Source: SbD1 sp039679945
Lineage (GTDB): Bacteria; Desulfobacterota; Syntrophobacteria; Syntrophobacterales; Syntrophobacteraceae
Assembly (NCBI GenBank): GCA_039679945.1
Contig: JBDKTY010000063.1
Span: 29,994 to 93,993, forward strand
Direction of reading: 5' to 3'
DNA length: 64,000 nucleotides
The position numbers were made by a program, and so were the translations under genes. Below the pieces are notes generated by a model. That model ran no database searches. It was given only the letters and a program-made list of their open reading frames with translations, and was not told the origin of the DNA. This document shows, piece by piece, positions 27,253-36,313 of this stretch (positions are counted from its first letter, which is position 1; each line of letters starts with the position of its first letter).

Positions 27253-27300
27253 ATGATAATTCGCGTTCAAGATGATACATCCCCCGTTCGCCCCGAGGTT
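27253..27300 (+). repeat. MITE-like element, left end only (copy D)
   Basis: TAATTCGCGTTCAAGATGATACATCCCCCGTTCGCCCCGAGGT follows the left half of the complete elements and then stops abruptly at about 27300. Confidence 0.6.
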
Positions 27301-27389
27301 CCGATCCGGCGGCATTCACACAGCCCGCGCCGTCGATGCCGCTTAGCTCATCTTCAATGTTTCGCGAAGCATGTCTGCTCAGGTACGGG

Positions 27390-27554
27390 TCATCTCGGGC
27401 GCCATCGGAGGGGCGAGGTAGCGGCCCTTTTCCTGCGTCCGGCCGCGATCAGCATAAAGGCAAGGGTGAGCAGGATAATAGGCGGCGTTTTCAAAACAGT
27501 CTTTCGCAATTCTCCATCCTTCCCATCGGATAATAGCGTCCATGCGCCGAGCAT
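27390..27554 (-). CDS. Possible 54-aa single-helix membrane protein
   Basis: An ORF of 54 codons from ATG 27554, closed upstream by an in-frame TGA. It encodes one hydrophobic helix followed by a basic cluster (PPIILLTLAFMLIAAGRRKR), like a C-terminal membrane anchor or sorting tail. AGGAAG lies 10 bases before the ATG. It could be a small membrane protein, or the surviving end of a decayed surface-protein gene. Confidence 0.25.
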   Translation of the reverse strand: MLGAWTLLSDGKDGELRKTVLKTPPIILLTLAFMLIAAGRRKRAATSPLRWRPR

Positions 27555-28006
27555 TCGAAATCGACTTCCTGCTCAGTTATTCCGTGTAACGACCGGTGCT
27601 TATATAATCAGCATCTTGTGTTTCATCCTATATTAAGATAAAAAAAGAAGAAAAACTTGTCTGGGAATAGAAAGAGCAATTTGGGAGGTTTAGCCGCACA
27701 TCGGAAAAAAGGACGGTGCGACAGTGGCTATTAGCAAGTAGGCTTATCTATATGATAGCCAATGACCAGTCTCGGGGCGAAATGGCATGTTCTCCCGGGG
27801 GGGCTGCCCCGTTCCGAAGTTTTTCCGGTTAGCGGTGTCCCGGTTTCACAAAGAAATAATCTTTTTACTCCGTGCCGCCGATATAGCGACGTCACGAACA
27901 GTACCTGCTCTTCCGTGGTAAAATACTTTAAGTAATACGGTTTTTGTAGATCCTTGTCGTATGTTTATATCCCCTTACCTGTTGCCCGAGCATGAAGGAG
28001 TTTCAG

Positions 28007-28660
28007 ATGAGAAAATTGCCGATTTACCTGGCCGCGGCGAGTCTGTTCATTTTCATCCTTGCCGCGGCTGCCTGCGCGCAGCCGGCTGCCAAACCGTCTC
28101 CCCCGCCGGGAATGCCGGAGATAGTCTGTGTGACGGATTTTGAGCTCGACACGGGTGATATCACCCAGCAGGAGCGCCTGGTACGAAGACCCAGGGTGGT
28201 GCGGGAAGACCCTCGGGCAAAGGCAGGAAAGCTTGTCGAGCTGCTTTCGACGTCGTTGGTAAGTGAGCTGCAGAACAAGTCGGTTCGGGCAATGAGGCTC
28301 TATCCGGGCGCCAGAACGCCGGAGAGGGGTTGGCTGGTAAAGGGCCAGTTCATGGAGGTTGACGAAGGCAACCGCATGAAAAGGGCAATAGTGGGATTCG
28401 GGGCAGGGGCAACCGATATGCAGATAGAGGTTGCCGTTGTGGATCTGGGGAGCGGAAGCAACGAGCCTTTCCTGATATTCGGGACGGATTCCAAGACCGG
28501 GAAAGGCCCCGGAGCGGTTGTGACGATGAACCCTTACGTGGCCGCCGCGAAATTTGTCATGTCCAAGAAAGCTTCGGAAAAAGATGTGAGGAAAACGGCC
28601 CGCCAGATCGCGGACGTACTGGTAAAGTCCATGCAGCAGAGCGGACCGCGTCCGAAATAG
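28007..28660 (+). CDS. DUF4410-type lipoprotein
   Basis: A 217-residue protein. A lipoprotein signal peptide ends in ILAAAAC (C23). The mature part resembles DUF4410 domains: a VCVTDFELD strand, a helix LVELLSTSLVSELQNKSVRAMRL, then GWLVKGQFMEVDEGNRMKRAIVGFGAGATDMQIEVAVVDL and a C-terminal helix near ADVLVKSMQ. Proteins of this kind are envelope proteins of unknown function that resemble LPS-assembly/GNA1162-type lipoproteins. AAGGAG sits 7 bases before ATG 28007. It lies 64 bases upstream of another exported protein and probably forms an operon with it. Confidence 0.75.
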   Translation: MRKLPIYLAAASLFIFILAAAACAQPAAKPSPPPGMPEIVCVTDFELDTGDITQQERLVRRPRVVREDPRAKAGKLVELLSTSLVSELQNKSVRAMRLYPGARTPERGWLVKGQFMEVDEGNRMKRAIVGFGAGATDMQIEVAVVDLGSGSNEPFLIFGTDSKTGKGPGAVVTMNPYVAAAKFVMSKKASEKDVRKTARQIADVLVKSMQQSGPRPK

Positions 28661-28724
28661 TCATAAGTGATGAACGCCGGCATACTATGGGAGTGAACCT
28701 GTCTTACGGAAAGGGAAAGCATTT

Positions 28725-29999
28725 ATGTCAAGAAATCCATATTCCATGTGGGCAAAGGGCATTTTACTGTTGGTCGCCGCGCTGCTGGCACCCTGTTCGT
28801 TCTCTAACGCGGCGCCGCCACCTCCCGCTTTCGAGGTCCCAACAGTCCAGAACGTCTCCGAGGTCCTTCCCAGGGATCTCATTGCCGGACCGCATTACAG
28901 GGTTCGTGACAAGGTTGTATCCTACGGGTACATGCACAACTTTCTGGTCGATTCGGATTGGGGAACCTTTGAAGTAACGGGGGATTTGGCCCTCCGCAAG
29001 CTTATCAGGGAAATCGGCGCGATTGCAGCCCTGCAGGAGGTCAAGAAGGGGCAGGCCTACATCGACGGAGTCAAGAAAGCCGCGTCGAAGCCCGTGGAGT
29101 TTGGAGTAAACCTCATAACCGATCCCGTCGATACGATTAGCGGCGTTCCGAAAGGGGTTGCGGCTCTTTTCCAGAACGTGAAAACCGGACTGACCACCAA
29201 GCCCGATAAAAACGAAGACAGCAAGGCGGAGCAGATGCTGGCGGTGGCCGCCAATAAAAGAGAGCTTGCCCGCCAACTGGGTATCGATGTCTATTCGAGC
29301 AACAAGGTCCTGCAAAAGGAACTCAACAGCCTTGCCTGGGCTACTTCCCTGGGGTCTCTCACGGTGTCGGCGGCGCTTATGCCGGTGGGCGGGCCCGCGG
29401 TTCTCGGGGTCTCTCTTTCCCGAACCGCGCAGAAACTCAACGACATGGTAAACGAATTCCCGCCCCAGAAGCTGCGCCAGATCAACCAGGAAAAGCTGCT
29501 GGCCATGGGTATTCCCCAGGATCTGGCGACACGGTTCCTGGAAGTCCAAATCTATACGCCCACGCAGCACACCATAATCGTCAGCTCGCTCGAAACCCTT
29601 TCGAAGCCCAAAGGACTGGATTCCTTCCTGCGGTATGCACTGTCCGCGGACAGCGAGGAATCGGCCACCTTTTTCGTGCATATCGCCGAGATGATGCGGG
29701 GATATAACATGAAGGTCGCTCCCATCGATGAGGTGAGCGTGTATGGTCCCATCGTGTTTGCCAAGGCAACGAACGGCGTGGTGATGATTCCGCTGCCGAT
29801 CGACCATGCGATCTGGACGGAGCGCGCCAGCCAGCGGGTCCCCGATGCTTTTATTTCCTTCAAGGGCATGCACCCGGGCCTCAAGAATTACGAACTGTGG
29901 TATACCGGGACAGCGAGCAAAGTGGTCCAGGAAAGATCGCGCAAGCTGGGCATCAAGACGGTGGAAAATGCAACGAGCAAGTTCGAGTTCACTTACTAG
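28725..29999 (+). CDS. Exported protein of unknown function
   Basis: A 424-residue protein with a Sec signal peptide (hydrophobic ILLLVAALLAPCSFSNA, cleavage likely before APPPP). I do not recognise a family. The mature sequence begins with a segment about a YRVRDKVVSYGYMHNFLVDSDWGTFEVTGDLALRKL pattern, then a helical part where VKKAASKPVEFGVNLITDPVDTISGVPKG precedes a hydrophobic glycine-rich stretch (SLTVSAALMPVGGPAVLGVSL). That stretch could insert into or associate with a membrane. It follows the DUF4410 lipoprotein in the same direction and may work with it at the envelope. AAAGGGAAAG precedes ATG 28725. Confidence 0.7.
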   Translation: MSRNPYSMWAKGILLLVAALLAPCSFSNAAPPPPAFEVPTVQNVSEVLPRDLIAGPHYRVRDKVVSYGYMHNFLVDSDWGTFEVTGDLALRKLIREIGAIAALQEVKKGQAYIDGVKKAASKPVEFGVNLITDPVDTISGVPKGVAALFQNVKTGLTTKPDKNEDSKAEQMLAVAANKRELARQLGIDVYSSNKVLQKELNSLAWATSLGSLTVSAALMPVGGPAVLGVSLSRTAQKLNDMVNEFPPQKLRQINQEKLLAMGIPQDLATRFLEVQIYTPTQHTIIVSSLETLSKPKGLDSFLRYALSADSEESATFFVHIAEMMRGYNMKVAPIDEVSVYGPIVFAKATNGVVMIPLPIDHAIWTERASQRVPDAFISFKGMHPGLKNYELWYTGTASKVVQERSRKLGIKTVENATSKFEFTY

Positions 30000-30083
30000 G
30001 CGGGGTTAATCCGTCCAGCCTTCGATACCTCGGCGCGAGCGGGGTGAGTGTCCCGCTTTCGCCGGGTTCCCTGTTTTCGATCT

Positions 30084-30464
30084 TCAAATGGCATCGGTTA
30101 AAGCCGGTGCCGTTGTCTCAAGAGCCCGCCTGACCTTGTCCTTCAACTCCGTGAGATCGAATGACTTCACCACGTAATAGTCGGCGGCCAGGGACTTCAC
30201 TTCAAAACGGTATGAATCATAGGCGCTGCACAGTATCACGGGCAGGTCAGGGTGGGAGTTGCGGATTTGCTGGAGCATCTCCAGACCGTCGCAATCGACC
30301 AGCCTGATATCCAGGATGACCAGGTCCGGCCGGAACATTTCTATTCTCTTCAGGAGCTTGTTGCAGCAACCCGCGGTGTTCACTTCATACCCCAGGCTGG
30401 AGAGCTCCAGGGAGTACCAGTCCCGGATGTAGCGCTCATCGTCGATTATCATTACTCTTGGCAT
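30084..30464 (-). CDS. Single-domain response regulator
   Basis: A 126-residue CheY-like receiver with no output domain. The acidic pocket D8/D9, phospho-acceptor D52 (VILDIRLVDCDG), the CSAYD switch segment and the lysine in YYVVKSFDL are present. ATG 30464 has AAAGGAG at a 6-base spacing; a frame running further up to 30608 is not translated from a plausible site. It lies 190 bases downstream of the PHP-glycosyltransferase gene on the same strand. The nearest kinase is at 36310, on the other strand, so pairing is not certain. Confidence 0.85.
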   Translation of the reverse strand: MPRVMIIDDERYIRDWYSLELSSLGYEVNTAGCCNKLLKRIEMFRPDLVILDIRLVDCDGLEMLQQIRNSHPDLPVILCSAYDSYRFEVKSLAADYYVVKSFDLTELKDKVRRALETTAPALTDAI

Positions 30465-30653
30465 TGCCGTCTCCTTTGCTGTCTCGGGCTCCCCAGGCCC
30501 GGATGTCCGGTTGCGGTGCCGGACGAGCGTGTCCGAGGACCCGAGGACTGGGCACTGACCTTCGAAATTGCGCGATGAAAAAGAGGGAAAAAGAGTAGAA
30601 ACGGTCAATGCCCAGTGGTCGGGTTTGCACCCTTCCGGTGCGGGTGCGCCGCC

Positions 30654-33110
30654 TCAGGCCGCTTTCCTTTTGTGGCTTTCCACGAAGCTCGGCGCCGGTA
30701 CCCGCGGTGGTGAATGATCAAGATACAGTTTCCATGTTTCCTCGAAAGCTTTCTCATTTGACCGGTTTTCCATGAACCGCCGGGCGGCCCCTCCCATCTG
30801 CCTCCGCTTCGCATCGTCGGATAAAAGGGTTTCCAGGGCGTCCACCAGGCTCGATGCATCCCCGGCGCGAACGATGAGCCCGGTCTGGTCGGGGACGATA
30901 TTCTCCCGCGGTCCTCCGGAGTCCGTAACGATCACGGGCAGTCCGGAAGCCTGCGCCTCCAGCACGACGTTCCCGAAGGTGTCCGTGGCGCTTGGAAAGG
31001 CAAAAACATCGCAACTCGCATACACGGTCGCCAGGTCCTCGCCTTCCAAATACCCCGTGAATATGCAGGGAGCGCCCTCCATGTACATTTTCAACTCATC
31101 CAATTGGGGCCCGTCACCCACCACGATCAACTCGGCGCCTTCCACTTTTTGCATGATCTCCTTGAAGGCCCACCCCAGGAGGATCAGGTCTTTTTCCTTC
31201 GACACCCTGCCGACATAGAGGATTTTGGGACCCGGACCGGCCCCGAAGCGAACCCGGAGGTAATCGAGATCGCGCTTCGAGGGGTGGAATTTCGCGGTGT
31301 CAACGCCTCTTGGAAAGAGGCGGATCTTCTCGGGGCTTATTCCCTTTGCCGTCAGGTCATCCCGGGTACTCGCCGAGGGAACCAGGATGAGGTCGAGCTG
31401 TTCGTAGAACCAGACGATGTATTTCCAGACCAGGCTCTCCACGCCCCCATCTCCGGTAAGTTTGCGAGCGTACTCGGGCACCGCCGTGTGATAGGTCCCG
31501 CTGACGGGGACCTTCATTATTTTGCCGATCGCAAGGGCAGCCAGGCCCAGGGGACCCGGAGTAGCCGTGTGGATCTGCGTGAACCCGTTTTCGTAGCAGT
31601 AGTCGAGCATCTCCAGAAAAGGTGTGAGAAACAGCTTCTGTTCTGGATACTCGGGAAACTCGAAAACCCCGATGGGCTTGAAGTTGCGAACGCCTTCGAC
31701 CCGGGGTCGCTCTTCGGCGTCGCAGGTGATAACAGTGAGGTCCTTGCCGCTGGTTTTAGCCAGTTCGACCTGGTGCTGGAGAGTGAGCGCGACGCCGTTG
31801 ATTTCATAGAACGTGTCCGTGAAGTGCGCCATTTTCAGGGCGGGGCGCTCCGTTCTTGAACCAAACCGTTCAAGGACACTGTCACTGAAGACCCGATCTC
31901 TCGAAAACATCGAAAATGTAACGAAATAGGGCGCCAACACGGTCGAAAGCGCTCCTGCCGATCCGAGTGACTGGAAGAGGTTGAAGAAGTTGGCGCCGGA
32001 AAAGTGGCCGATAAGTGAGTTCCAAAAGTGCAGCAGGACCTTGTTGGAGACCTGGTTTACGAAATGGAACCACCTTTCGGCCCTGTTTTCGGGCTCGCCA
32101 TTGCCATTGTTCACCATGTCCATCAGAATCGGGTCATCGTGCAGGAGTTTCCATGCTTCCAGGCGGAGCTGGTCCTCAATGCCGAAGTCTTCACGCTGCC
32201 TGGGGACCTTGGCCTGCCTCCAGGAATAGAGAACACGGCTCAAAAGCCCCGCTTCCTCTTCCGGGCCGGCCTGAAGGCAGCGGTCCAGGAAACGCAGGAC
32301 GACGTCCCTGCCGACGTTTTTCTCGAACCTGAATTTCTTTTTGTAGAACTGATAGGCGATTCCGTAGAGGTTATGGGACATTGCCCGTGGATCGGAGGCC
32401 CTGCCCGAGACTCCCGCCTTGCCCGCGTCCAGGCCGAGGAAGAACTCCTTCAAAGTGCGGGCTCCCTTGACCTCCGTGTATTGACGGGCAATATTGAGCG
32501 AGCTGTGATCATCGGAACCGCCGGTTATGTTTTTCTCCCAGGGTTTCGGGAAGGCGGGAAGGATTCCATGCCTTTCAATAAGGTCCTCGATCAACTCCGG
32601 CGTAAGCTTTTGGATTGCAAGCATGATAGCCTGGTTTTGGTACTCTTCCCTTGCTCCATTGAGTTCAAAATTCTTGAACAGCAGGATGAATTTCTCGAAA
32701 TGGCCGATCGTGAGTTTATCGTTCACCGCAAAGAGTGGGTGGGCCAGGACGTGGACTATCCCCGCCTCTTCCAGGTAGCGCGCGAGATCGTATATGTTCT
32801 CGCGGACTTTCTGAATATCGGCGTGGATGCTCTCGTTTATGTCATAGGCGAGCACGTGGGCCTTGCAGCCGTCCTCGGGGAAGTAGGTAGTCACCTCCTC
32901 GCTGATGAATGTACCCGGCAGGTGCGCGATTTCGAGAGAGCCGGAAATGGTGTTATGGTCGGTGATGGTAACCAGGTCCATTCCCTTGTTTTTGGCTATT
33001 CGATAGAGTGTGGCGGGTTCCGTGAAACTTTCCGGACAGCCGAGCTTTTGGAGGATCCATTGCGATGGTCTTACCGAGTACCTCGAGTGAACGTGTAAAT
33101 CGATATTCAT
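30654..33110 (-). CDS. PHP phosphoesterase - GT4 glycosyltransferase fusion
   Basis: An 818-residue two-domain protein. The N-terminal PHP domain keeps the metal-binding start DLHVHSRYS (H6, H8), ITDHNT, a later HVLAHPL and GSDDHSS, as in TrpH-like phosphoesterases. A helical linker of about 180 residues follows. The C-terminal half (from about 425) is a GT4 glycosyltransferase: FTDTFYEINGVALTLQ, GLAALAIGKIMKVPVSGTYH, PRGVDTAKF, ILYVGRVSKEKD and the donor-binding FPSATDTFGNVVLEAQASGLPVI. The sequence resembles mannosyl/glucosyl transferases that act on diacylglycerol or phosphatidylinositol. It ends the operon methyltransferase - psd - this gene, so a glycosylated membrane lipid is a likely product. 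The PHP part may remove a phosphate from acceptor or product (inference). Confidence 0.85.
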   Translation of the reverse strand: MNIDLHVHSRYSVRPSQWILQKLGCPESFTEPATLYRIAKNKGMDLVTITDHNTISGSLEIAHLPGTFISEEVTTYFPEDGCKAHVLAYDINESIHADIQKVRENIYDLARYLEEAGIVHVLAHPLFAVNDKLTIGHFEKFILLFKNFELNGAREEYQNQAIMLAIQKLTPELIEDLIERHGILPAFPKPWEKNITGGSDDHSSLNIARQYTEVKGARTLKEFFLGLDAGKAGVSGRASDPRAMSHNLYGIAYQFYKKKFRFEKNVGRDVVLRFLDRCLQAGPEEEAGLLSRVLYSWRQAKVPRQREDFGIEDQLRLEAWKLLHDDPILMDMVNNGNGEPENRAERWFHFVNQVSNKVLLHFWNSLIGHFSGANFFNLFQSLGSAGALSTVLAPYFVTFSMFSRDRVFSDSVLERFGSRTERPALKMAHFTDTFYEINGVALTLQHQVELAKTSGKDLTVITCDAEERPRVEGVRNFKPIGVFEFPEYPEQKLFLTPFLEMLDYCYENGFTQIHTATPGPLGLAALAIGKIMKVPVSGTYHTAVPEYARKLTGDGGVESLVWKYIVWFYEQLDLILVPSASTRDDLTAKGISPEKIRLFPRGVDTAKFHPSKRDLDYLRVRFGAGPGPKILYVGRVSKEKDLILLGWAFKEIMQKVEGAELIVVGDGPQLDELKMYMEGAPCIFTGYLEGEDLATVYASCDVFAFPSATDTFGNVVLEAQASGLPVIVTDSGGPRENIVPDQTGLIVRAGDASSLVDALETLLSDDAKRRQMGGAARRFMENRSNEKAFEETWKLYLDHSPPRVPAPSFVESHKRKAA

Positions 33111-33137
33111 GTTAGCTCCTGATATGAACAGTCCGTT

Positions 33138-33854
33138 CTATTCGATCAAAATCGTCTCGCCCGCCCGGACCGTGTCGCCCGGATGGACCCTGATCTTCAT
33201 TCCATCAAAGGGTGGGACCACCAGGTCCACCTGTGATCCGATGCGGATCATCCCGAAGATCTGCCCGGCTCTCACCCGCTCGCCCGCATCGACATAGCTG
33301 TCGATCCCACTGACGCTTCTGGCGGCTATCTGAACCACATAACAGGGCAACGGCGCCCCGCGGTACTTACCCTCGATCCTCGTGACAGTCCTTTCGTTCC
33401 GGATGAGATGGATGCTGTTCCGATAGAGAGGAAGCCACTTGAGGACTGTTCGCAGGTGCATGGATGCCATGGAGACATTTCCCTTAATCGCGGGGTAGTG
33501 GTGAATGAACCGCACGCGGCCGGAGACGGGAGCGCGGTTATAGTGGACGTCGAAGGGACTCATGAAAATGCCGATGAGGACCTTCGGACGGGATATGTCC
33601 TCCCTGGTGATATCATTTACCGACGCGGCGAGGCCTCGTTTGATCGAGATGACCTCCTGGCCGGGCGATACTTCCTTGACATAAACGACAGTCCCATCGG
33701 CCGGGCTGACTATTCCGGAATCGTCTGGAGGGATCTTTCTCGCGGGGTTTCTGAAAAACCATATATGGCGCCAGTAAAGAAAGCTCAGGCAGCAGAAGAG
33801 GACAAAGCAGAGAATCAGGCTGATTGGATGCGCTATGATTTTGTGTACCTCCAT
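33138..33854 (-). CDS. psd: Phosphatidylserine decarboxylase, short form
   Basis: A 238-residue proenzyme. After one or two N-terminal membrane helices come NPARKIPPDDSGIVSPADGTVVYV, FMSPFDVHYNRAPVSGRV, HYPAIKGNVSMAS and the processing site MIRIGSQVDLVV, where cleavage before S207 would give the pyruvoyl group. The short length and GSxVD site fit the Psd-A group that makes phosphatidylethanolamine (or decarboxylates a related serine lipid). Its start overlaps the end of the methyltransferase gene by 22 bases, and 27 bases separate it from the PHP-GT4 gene. Confidence 0.9.
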   Translation of the reverse strand: MEVHKIIAHPISLILCFVLFCCLSFLYWRHIWFFRNPARKIPPDDSGIVSPADGTVVYVKEVSPGQEVISIKRGLAASVNDITREDISRPKVLIGIFMSPFDVHYNRAPVSGRVRFIHHYPAIKGNVSMASMHLRTVLKWLPLYRNSIHLIRNERTVTRIEGKYRGAPLPCYVVQIAARSVSGIDSYVDAGERVRAGQIFGMIRIGSQVDLVVPPFDGMKIRVHPGDTVRAGETILIE

Positions 33855-34528
33855 ATTTCATCCTGTAAAACCCGGACAAGAGCCATTCCCGATGAGAACG
33901 GGAAGTTGATGACTTCAAAGAACTCCTCCTCCTTTTTGATGATCTTGAGCCATTTCTTTACTCCGGAGTGGCCGATCATCTCGCGAACATAGATGTTGGT
34001 GTCATGAAGGAGGATGTAGGAGTTCTTGCGCACATGTTCGAGAGTGCGGAGGAAATCGTGCTTTACGTCTTCATAGGCATGATTTCCATCGATGAAGGCG
34101 ATATCGATTTGCGGCACGCCCAGGCTTTTGAATGAGGAGAAGAACTGGTCGGAACGCAGCTTGTAATGCGTCACCACTTCCTCGACCCCGAACTGCTGAA
34201 AATGCTGGTGGACCTTATGGGGCTCGCTCCACTTGTCCGCCCCGCCTATCGTTTTGAAGGGCCCGTTTTTGAGAAGCGAGTAGGAGGGGTCAACGAAGGT
34301 GCACATCCCACCCCCGTTATCCTTAATTGCGAGTGCGAAGCAAACGACGCTGAACCCGAAACCGGAACCGATCACCATGAGGTGTTTCGGCCGGAGCGCC
34401 CTGGCCAGGCCGTAATAGAGGAAACCAAAGCCCAGGTTGAGGTTGTCGGGTTTCTCATTGTGCCCCATCGGTTTTGCGCGTTCGAAGATTTCTTTCAGAA
34501 GATCCGTATTGAGGCTGAAGTTTTCCAA
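33833..34528 (-). CDS. Class I SAM-dependent methyltransferase
   Basis: A 231-residue protein of the Methyltransf_24-type. The SAM-binding region is LMVIGSGFGFSVVCFALA with acidic CTFVDPSY as motif II, and a further hallmark is IDIAFIDGNHAYEDVKHDFLRTLEHVRKNSYILLHDT. It opens the operon and overlaps psd by 22 bases. Together with Psd and the GT4 enzyme it suggests modification of a phospholipid head group or of a glycolipid; the methylated atom is unknown. ATG 34528 follows GGAC-type Shine-Dalgarno sequence (GGGAAGGACAATGCG). Confidence 0.8.
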   Translation of the reverse strand: MENFSLNTDLLKEIFERAKPMGHNEKPDNLNLGFGFLYYGLARALRPKHLMVIGSGFGFSVVCFALAIKDNGGGMCTFVDPSYSLLKNGPFKTIGGADKWSEPHKVHQHFQQFGVEEVVTHYKLRSDQFFSSFKSLGVPQIDIAFIDGNHAYEDVKHDFLRTLEHVRKNSYILLHDTNIYVREMIGHSGVKKWLKIIKKEEEFFEVINFPFSSGMALVRVLQDEIWRYTKS

Positions 34529-35152
34529 CGCATTGTCCTTCCCGTTATATGTATGAGTTGAGGCGAGTTTACGGGAAGAACTTTGCGGATATGTGACGGA
34601 AAGGTGGTATTTCAGTTACCGATCGAGAAAGGCTCGTTCCGGCCGCTAACGGACACTCCCTGTCCGGGGATATTGGCCGCCGGTAGTCCGCGCCGTGGAC
34701 TGCAAGCGGCAGGTGAGCGGCTAACAAATAAAATAAGAATAAAGTAAGAATTATAATTTGCCGATAACTATTGGCCGATAGATTAACTACCCCCCAAGCG
34801 CTCGGGCTCCTGAAAGCTGCGCGCCTTGTGCGCGGCACACTCCACCGGGGGAATCGGATAGGCAAAATACCCGGTTATCATTTCGTTTTTCAATTTCTCC
34901 GGGCCAGGCCCTGTCTTTGCCTGCAATGCGGAGGATGCCGGTTCTGCCGGGTTGGAAAGCTGTTCTGAATGGCCATGAGAAACTGCATGAAGATTTAAGG
35001 GAGTTCTCGAAAAAAGCCCGCTCGTGGGATTTCCCGGCGATTATGGTGCGAAAGATCGAGGAACTGGAGCTTAACCGCTGCCGCGAATATCACGCCGCGG
35101 GTACCCCGGATCGACTGTCAGCGGTCACTGTCCGGAGAATAAGGAGAATTTT
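34529..35152. other. Divergent intergenic region
   Basis: About 620 bases between divergently transcribed operons. An AT-rich stretch at 34725-34790 is the likely promoter zone. One doubtful short ORF (34926-35156) is listed separately. Confidence 0.4.
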
Positions 35153-35156
35153 TTGA
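34926..35156 (+). CDS. Doubtful short ORF coupled to the binding-protein gene
   Basis: A 76-codon frame, charged and helical (NGHEKLHEDLREFSKKARSWDF, IMVRKIEELELNRCREYHAAG). Its TGA overlaps the TTG start of the next gene as TTGA, which would allow translational coupling. The only start candidates, ATG 34926 and 34935, lack a properly spaced ribosome-binding site. It could be a leader or a gene remnant; no family is recognised. Confidence 0.3.
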   Translation: MRRMPVLPGWKAVLNGHEKLHEDLREFSKKARSWDFPAIMVRKIEELELNRCREYHAAGTPDRLSAVTVRRIRRIF

Positions 35157-36313
35157 TTCGGATATGGAAAAAGAAAAGAATCGCGGCCGCTATATCCGGA
35201 AGAATCCTGCTGGCGGGCGTGCTCCTCGCCATGCTTGCGACCGGTTGTGATAGAGGCGGGAAAGAGGTGCGGGTCGGGTTTATCGGCGGGTTATCGGAGC
35301 GGAATGTGGACCTCGGCCAAGCCGGATACAAGGGGGTGGTGCTGGCAGTCGAACAGGTGAATCGCGCCGGCGGCATCAATGGCCAAATGGTGGTTCTCGA
35401 TTCCAGGGATGATGCCCAGAACAGGGAAACGGCGTTCAAAGCCGCCGAGGAACTGGTGGCGGCCAAAGTGGTGGCGGTCATCGGACCGTTCACCAGCGGC
35501 ATGGCAGCCGCCATACTACCGGTCTTCAACCGCTCACGGGTCCTGCTCATCAGTCCGACCATCACCGGCATGGATTTTTACGGCAAGGATGACTTCATGA
35601 TCCGCATGAACCGCACGACCGGCGACAACGCCGGGGATTACGCTCGGGAACTGCTTGCCCGAGGGCAGAAACGGGTTGTTGCCGCCATGGATGCCCGCAA
35701 CCGTGCCTTTACTGAATCCTGGTACAACGAATTCCGTGACGCCATGACAAAACTCGGCGGAGATCCGACAGTAAAGATCGAATACGAATCCAGCGCCGCA
35801 ACCGATTATGCCGGGATTATGAAGGAGATGCTCGCCGACCGTCCAGGCGGCCTGCTCTTCATTTCCGGGGCGCTGGATGCGGCGAGGTTTGCCCACCAGG
35901 CCCGAAAACAGGCGCCGGACCTTCCGATCAGCGCCGTGGAATGGGCCGGCTCGGAGCAGCTCACTGATCTGGGGGGCGCGGTGGTTGAAGGTTTGCTTGT
36001 TGTCCAGAATTACAACCGCGCCGACACCGGTCCCCGTTTTCGAGCGTTCCGGGAAGCTTTTTACCGGCGATTCCAGTCCGAGCCGGGCTACGGTTCCGTC
36101 ATGGCCCATGATGCCGCAACGGTGCTGTTTGAAGCCCTGAAGAAGAAGACCGCGGCTGAAACGCCGAAAGAGGCGGTGCTCAAATACGGTCCCTACCAGG
36201 GGCTGCAGCAGGAGATCGTCTTCGATAGCAACGGTGACACCGATCATAAGGTTTATTTCACTGAAATCCGTAATGGCCAGTTTCGAGTTCTGAAAGTGAC
36301 CGGCGCCCCATGA
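35153..36313 (+). CDS. Leu/Ile/Val-type periplasmic binding lipoprotein
   Basis: A 386-residue lipoprotein (signal peptide ending LLAMLATGC, C32) of the Peripla_BP_6 type that binds branched amino acids, amides or short acids. Visible family segments are VRVGFIGGLSERNVDLGQAGYKGVVLAVEQVN, GGINGQMVVLDSRDDAQN, VVAVIGPFTSGMAAAI and VMAHDAATVLFEAL. The start is TTG with AAGGAG at 6 bases. Its stop overlaps the start of a histidine kinase gene (ATGA). There are no ABC permease or ATPase genes, so it most likely delivers a ligand signal to that kinase instead of feeding a transporter. Confidence 0.85.
   Translation: MIRIWKKKRIAAAISGRILLAGVLLAMLATGCDRGGKEVRVGFIGGLSERNVDLGQAGYKGVVLAVEQVNRAGGINGQMVVLDSRDDAQNRETAFKAAEELVAAKVVAVIGPFTSGMAAAILPVFNRSRVLLISPTITGMDFYGKDDFMIRMNRTTGDNAGDYARELLARGQKRVVAAMDARNRAFTESWYNEFRDAMTKLGGDPTVKIEYESSAATDYAGIMKEMLADRPGGLLFISGALDAARFAHQARKQAPDLPISAVEWAGSEQLTDLGGAVVEGLLVVQNYNRADTGPRFRAFREAFYRRFQSEPGYGSVMAHDAATVLFEALKKKTAAETPKEAVLKYGPYQGLQQEIVFDSNGDTDHKVYFTEIRNGQFRVLKVTGAP

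Larger units (their letters stand above)
27015..28006. other. Intergenic region with one truncated MITE and a possible tiny membrane-protein ORF
   Basis: Nearly 1 kb. It contains a left-end MITE fragment (27253-27300) and a 54-codon frame on the minus strand (27390-27554), both listed separately. The last 350 bases are AT-richer and probably hold the promoter of the DUF4410 gene. Confidence 0.4.

Noticed and set aside
27253..27636. Open frame of 127 codons on the plus strand
   Set aside because: It begins inside a MITE fragment and shows no family or ribosome-binding site.
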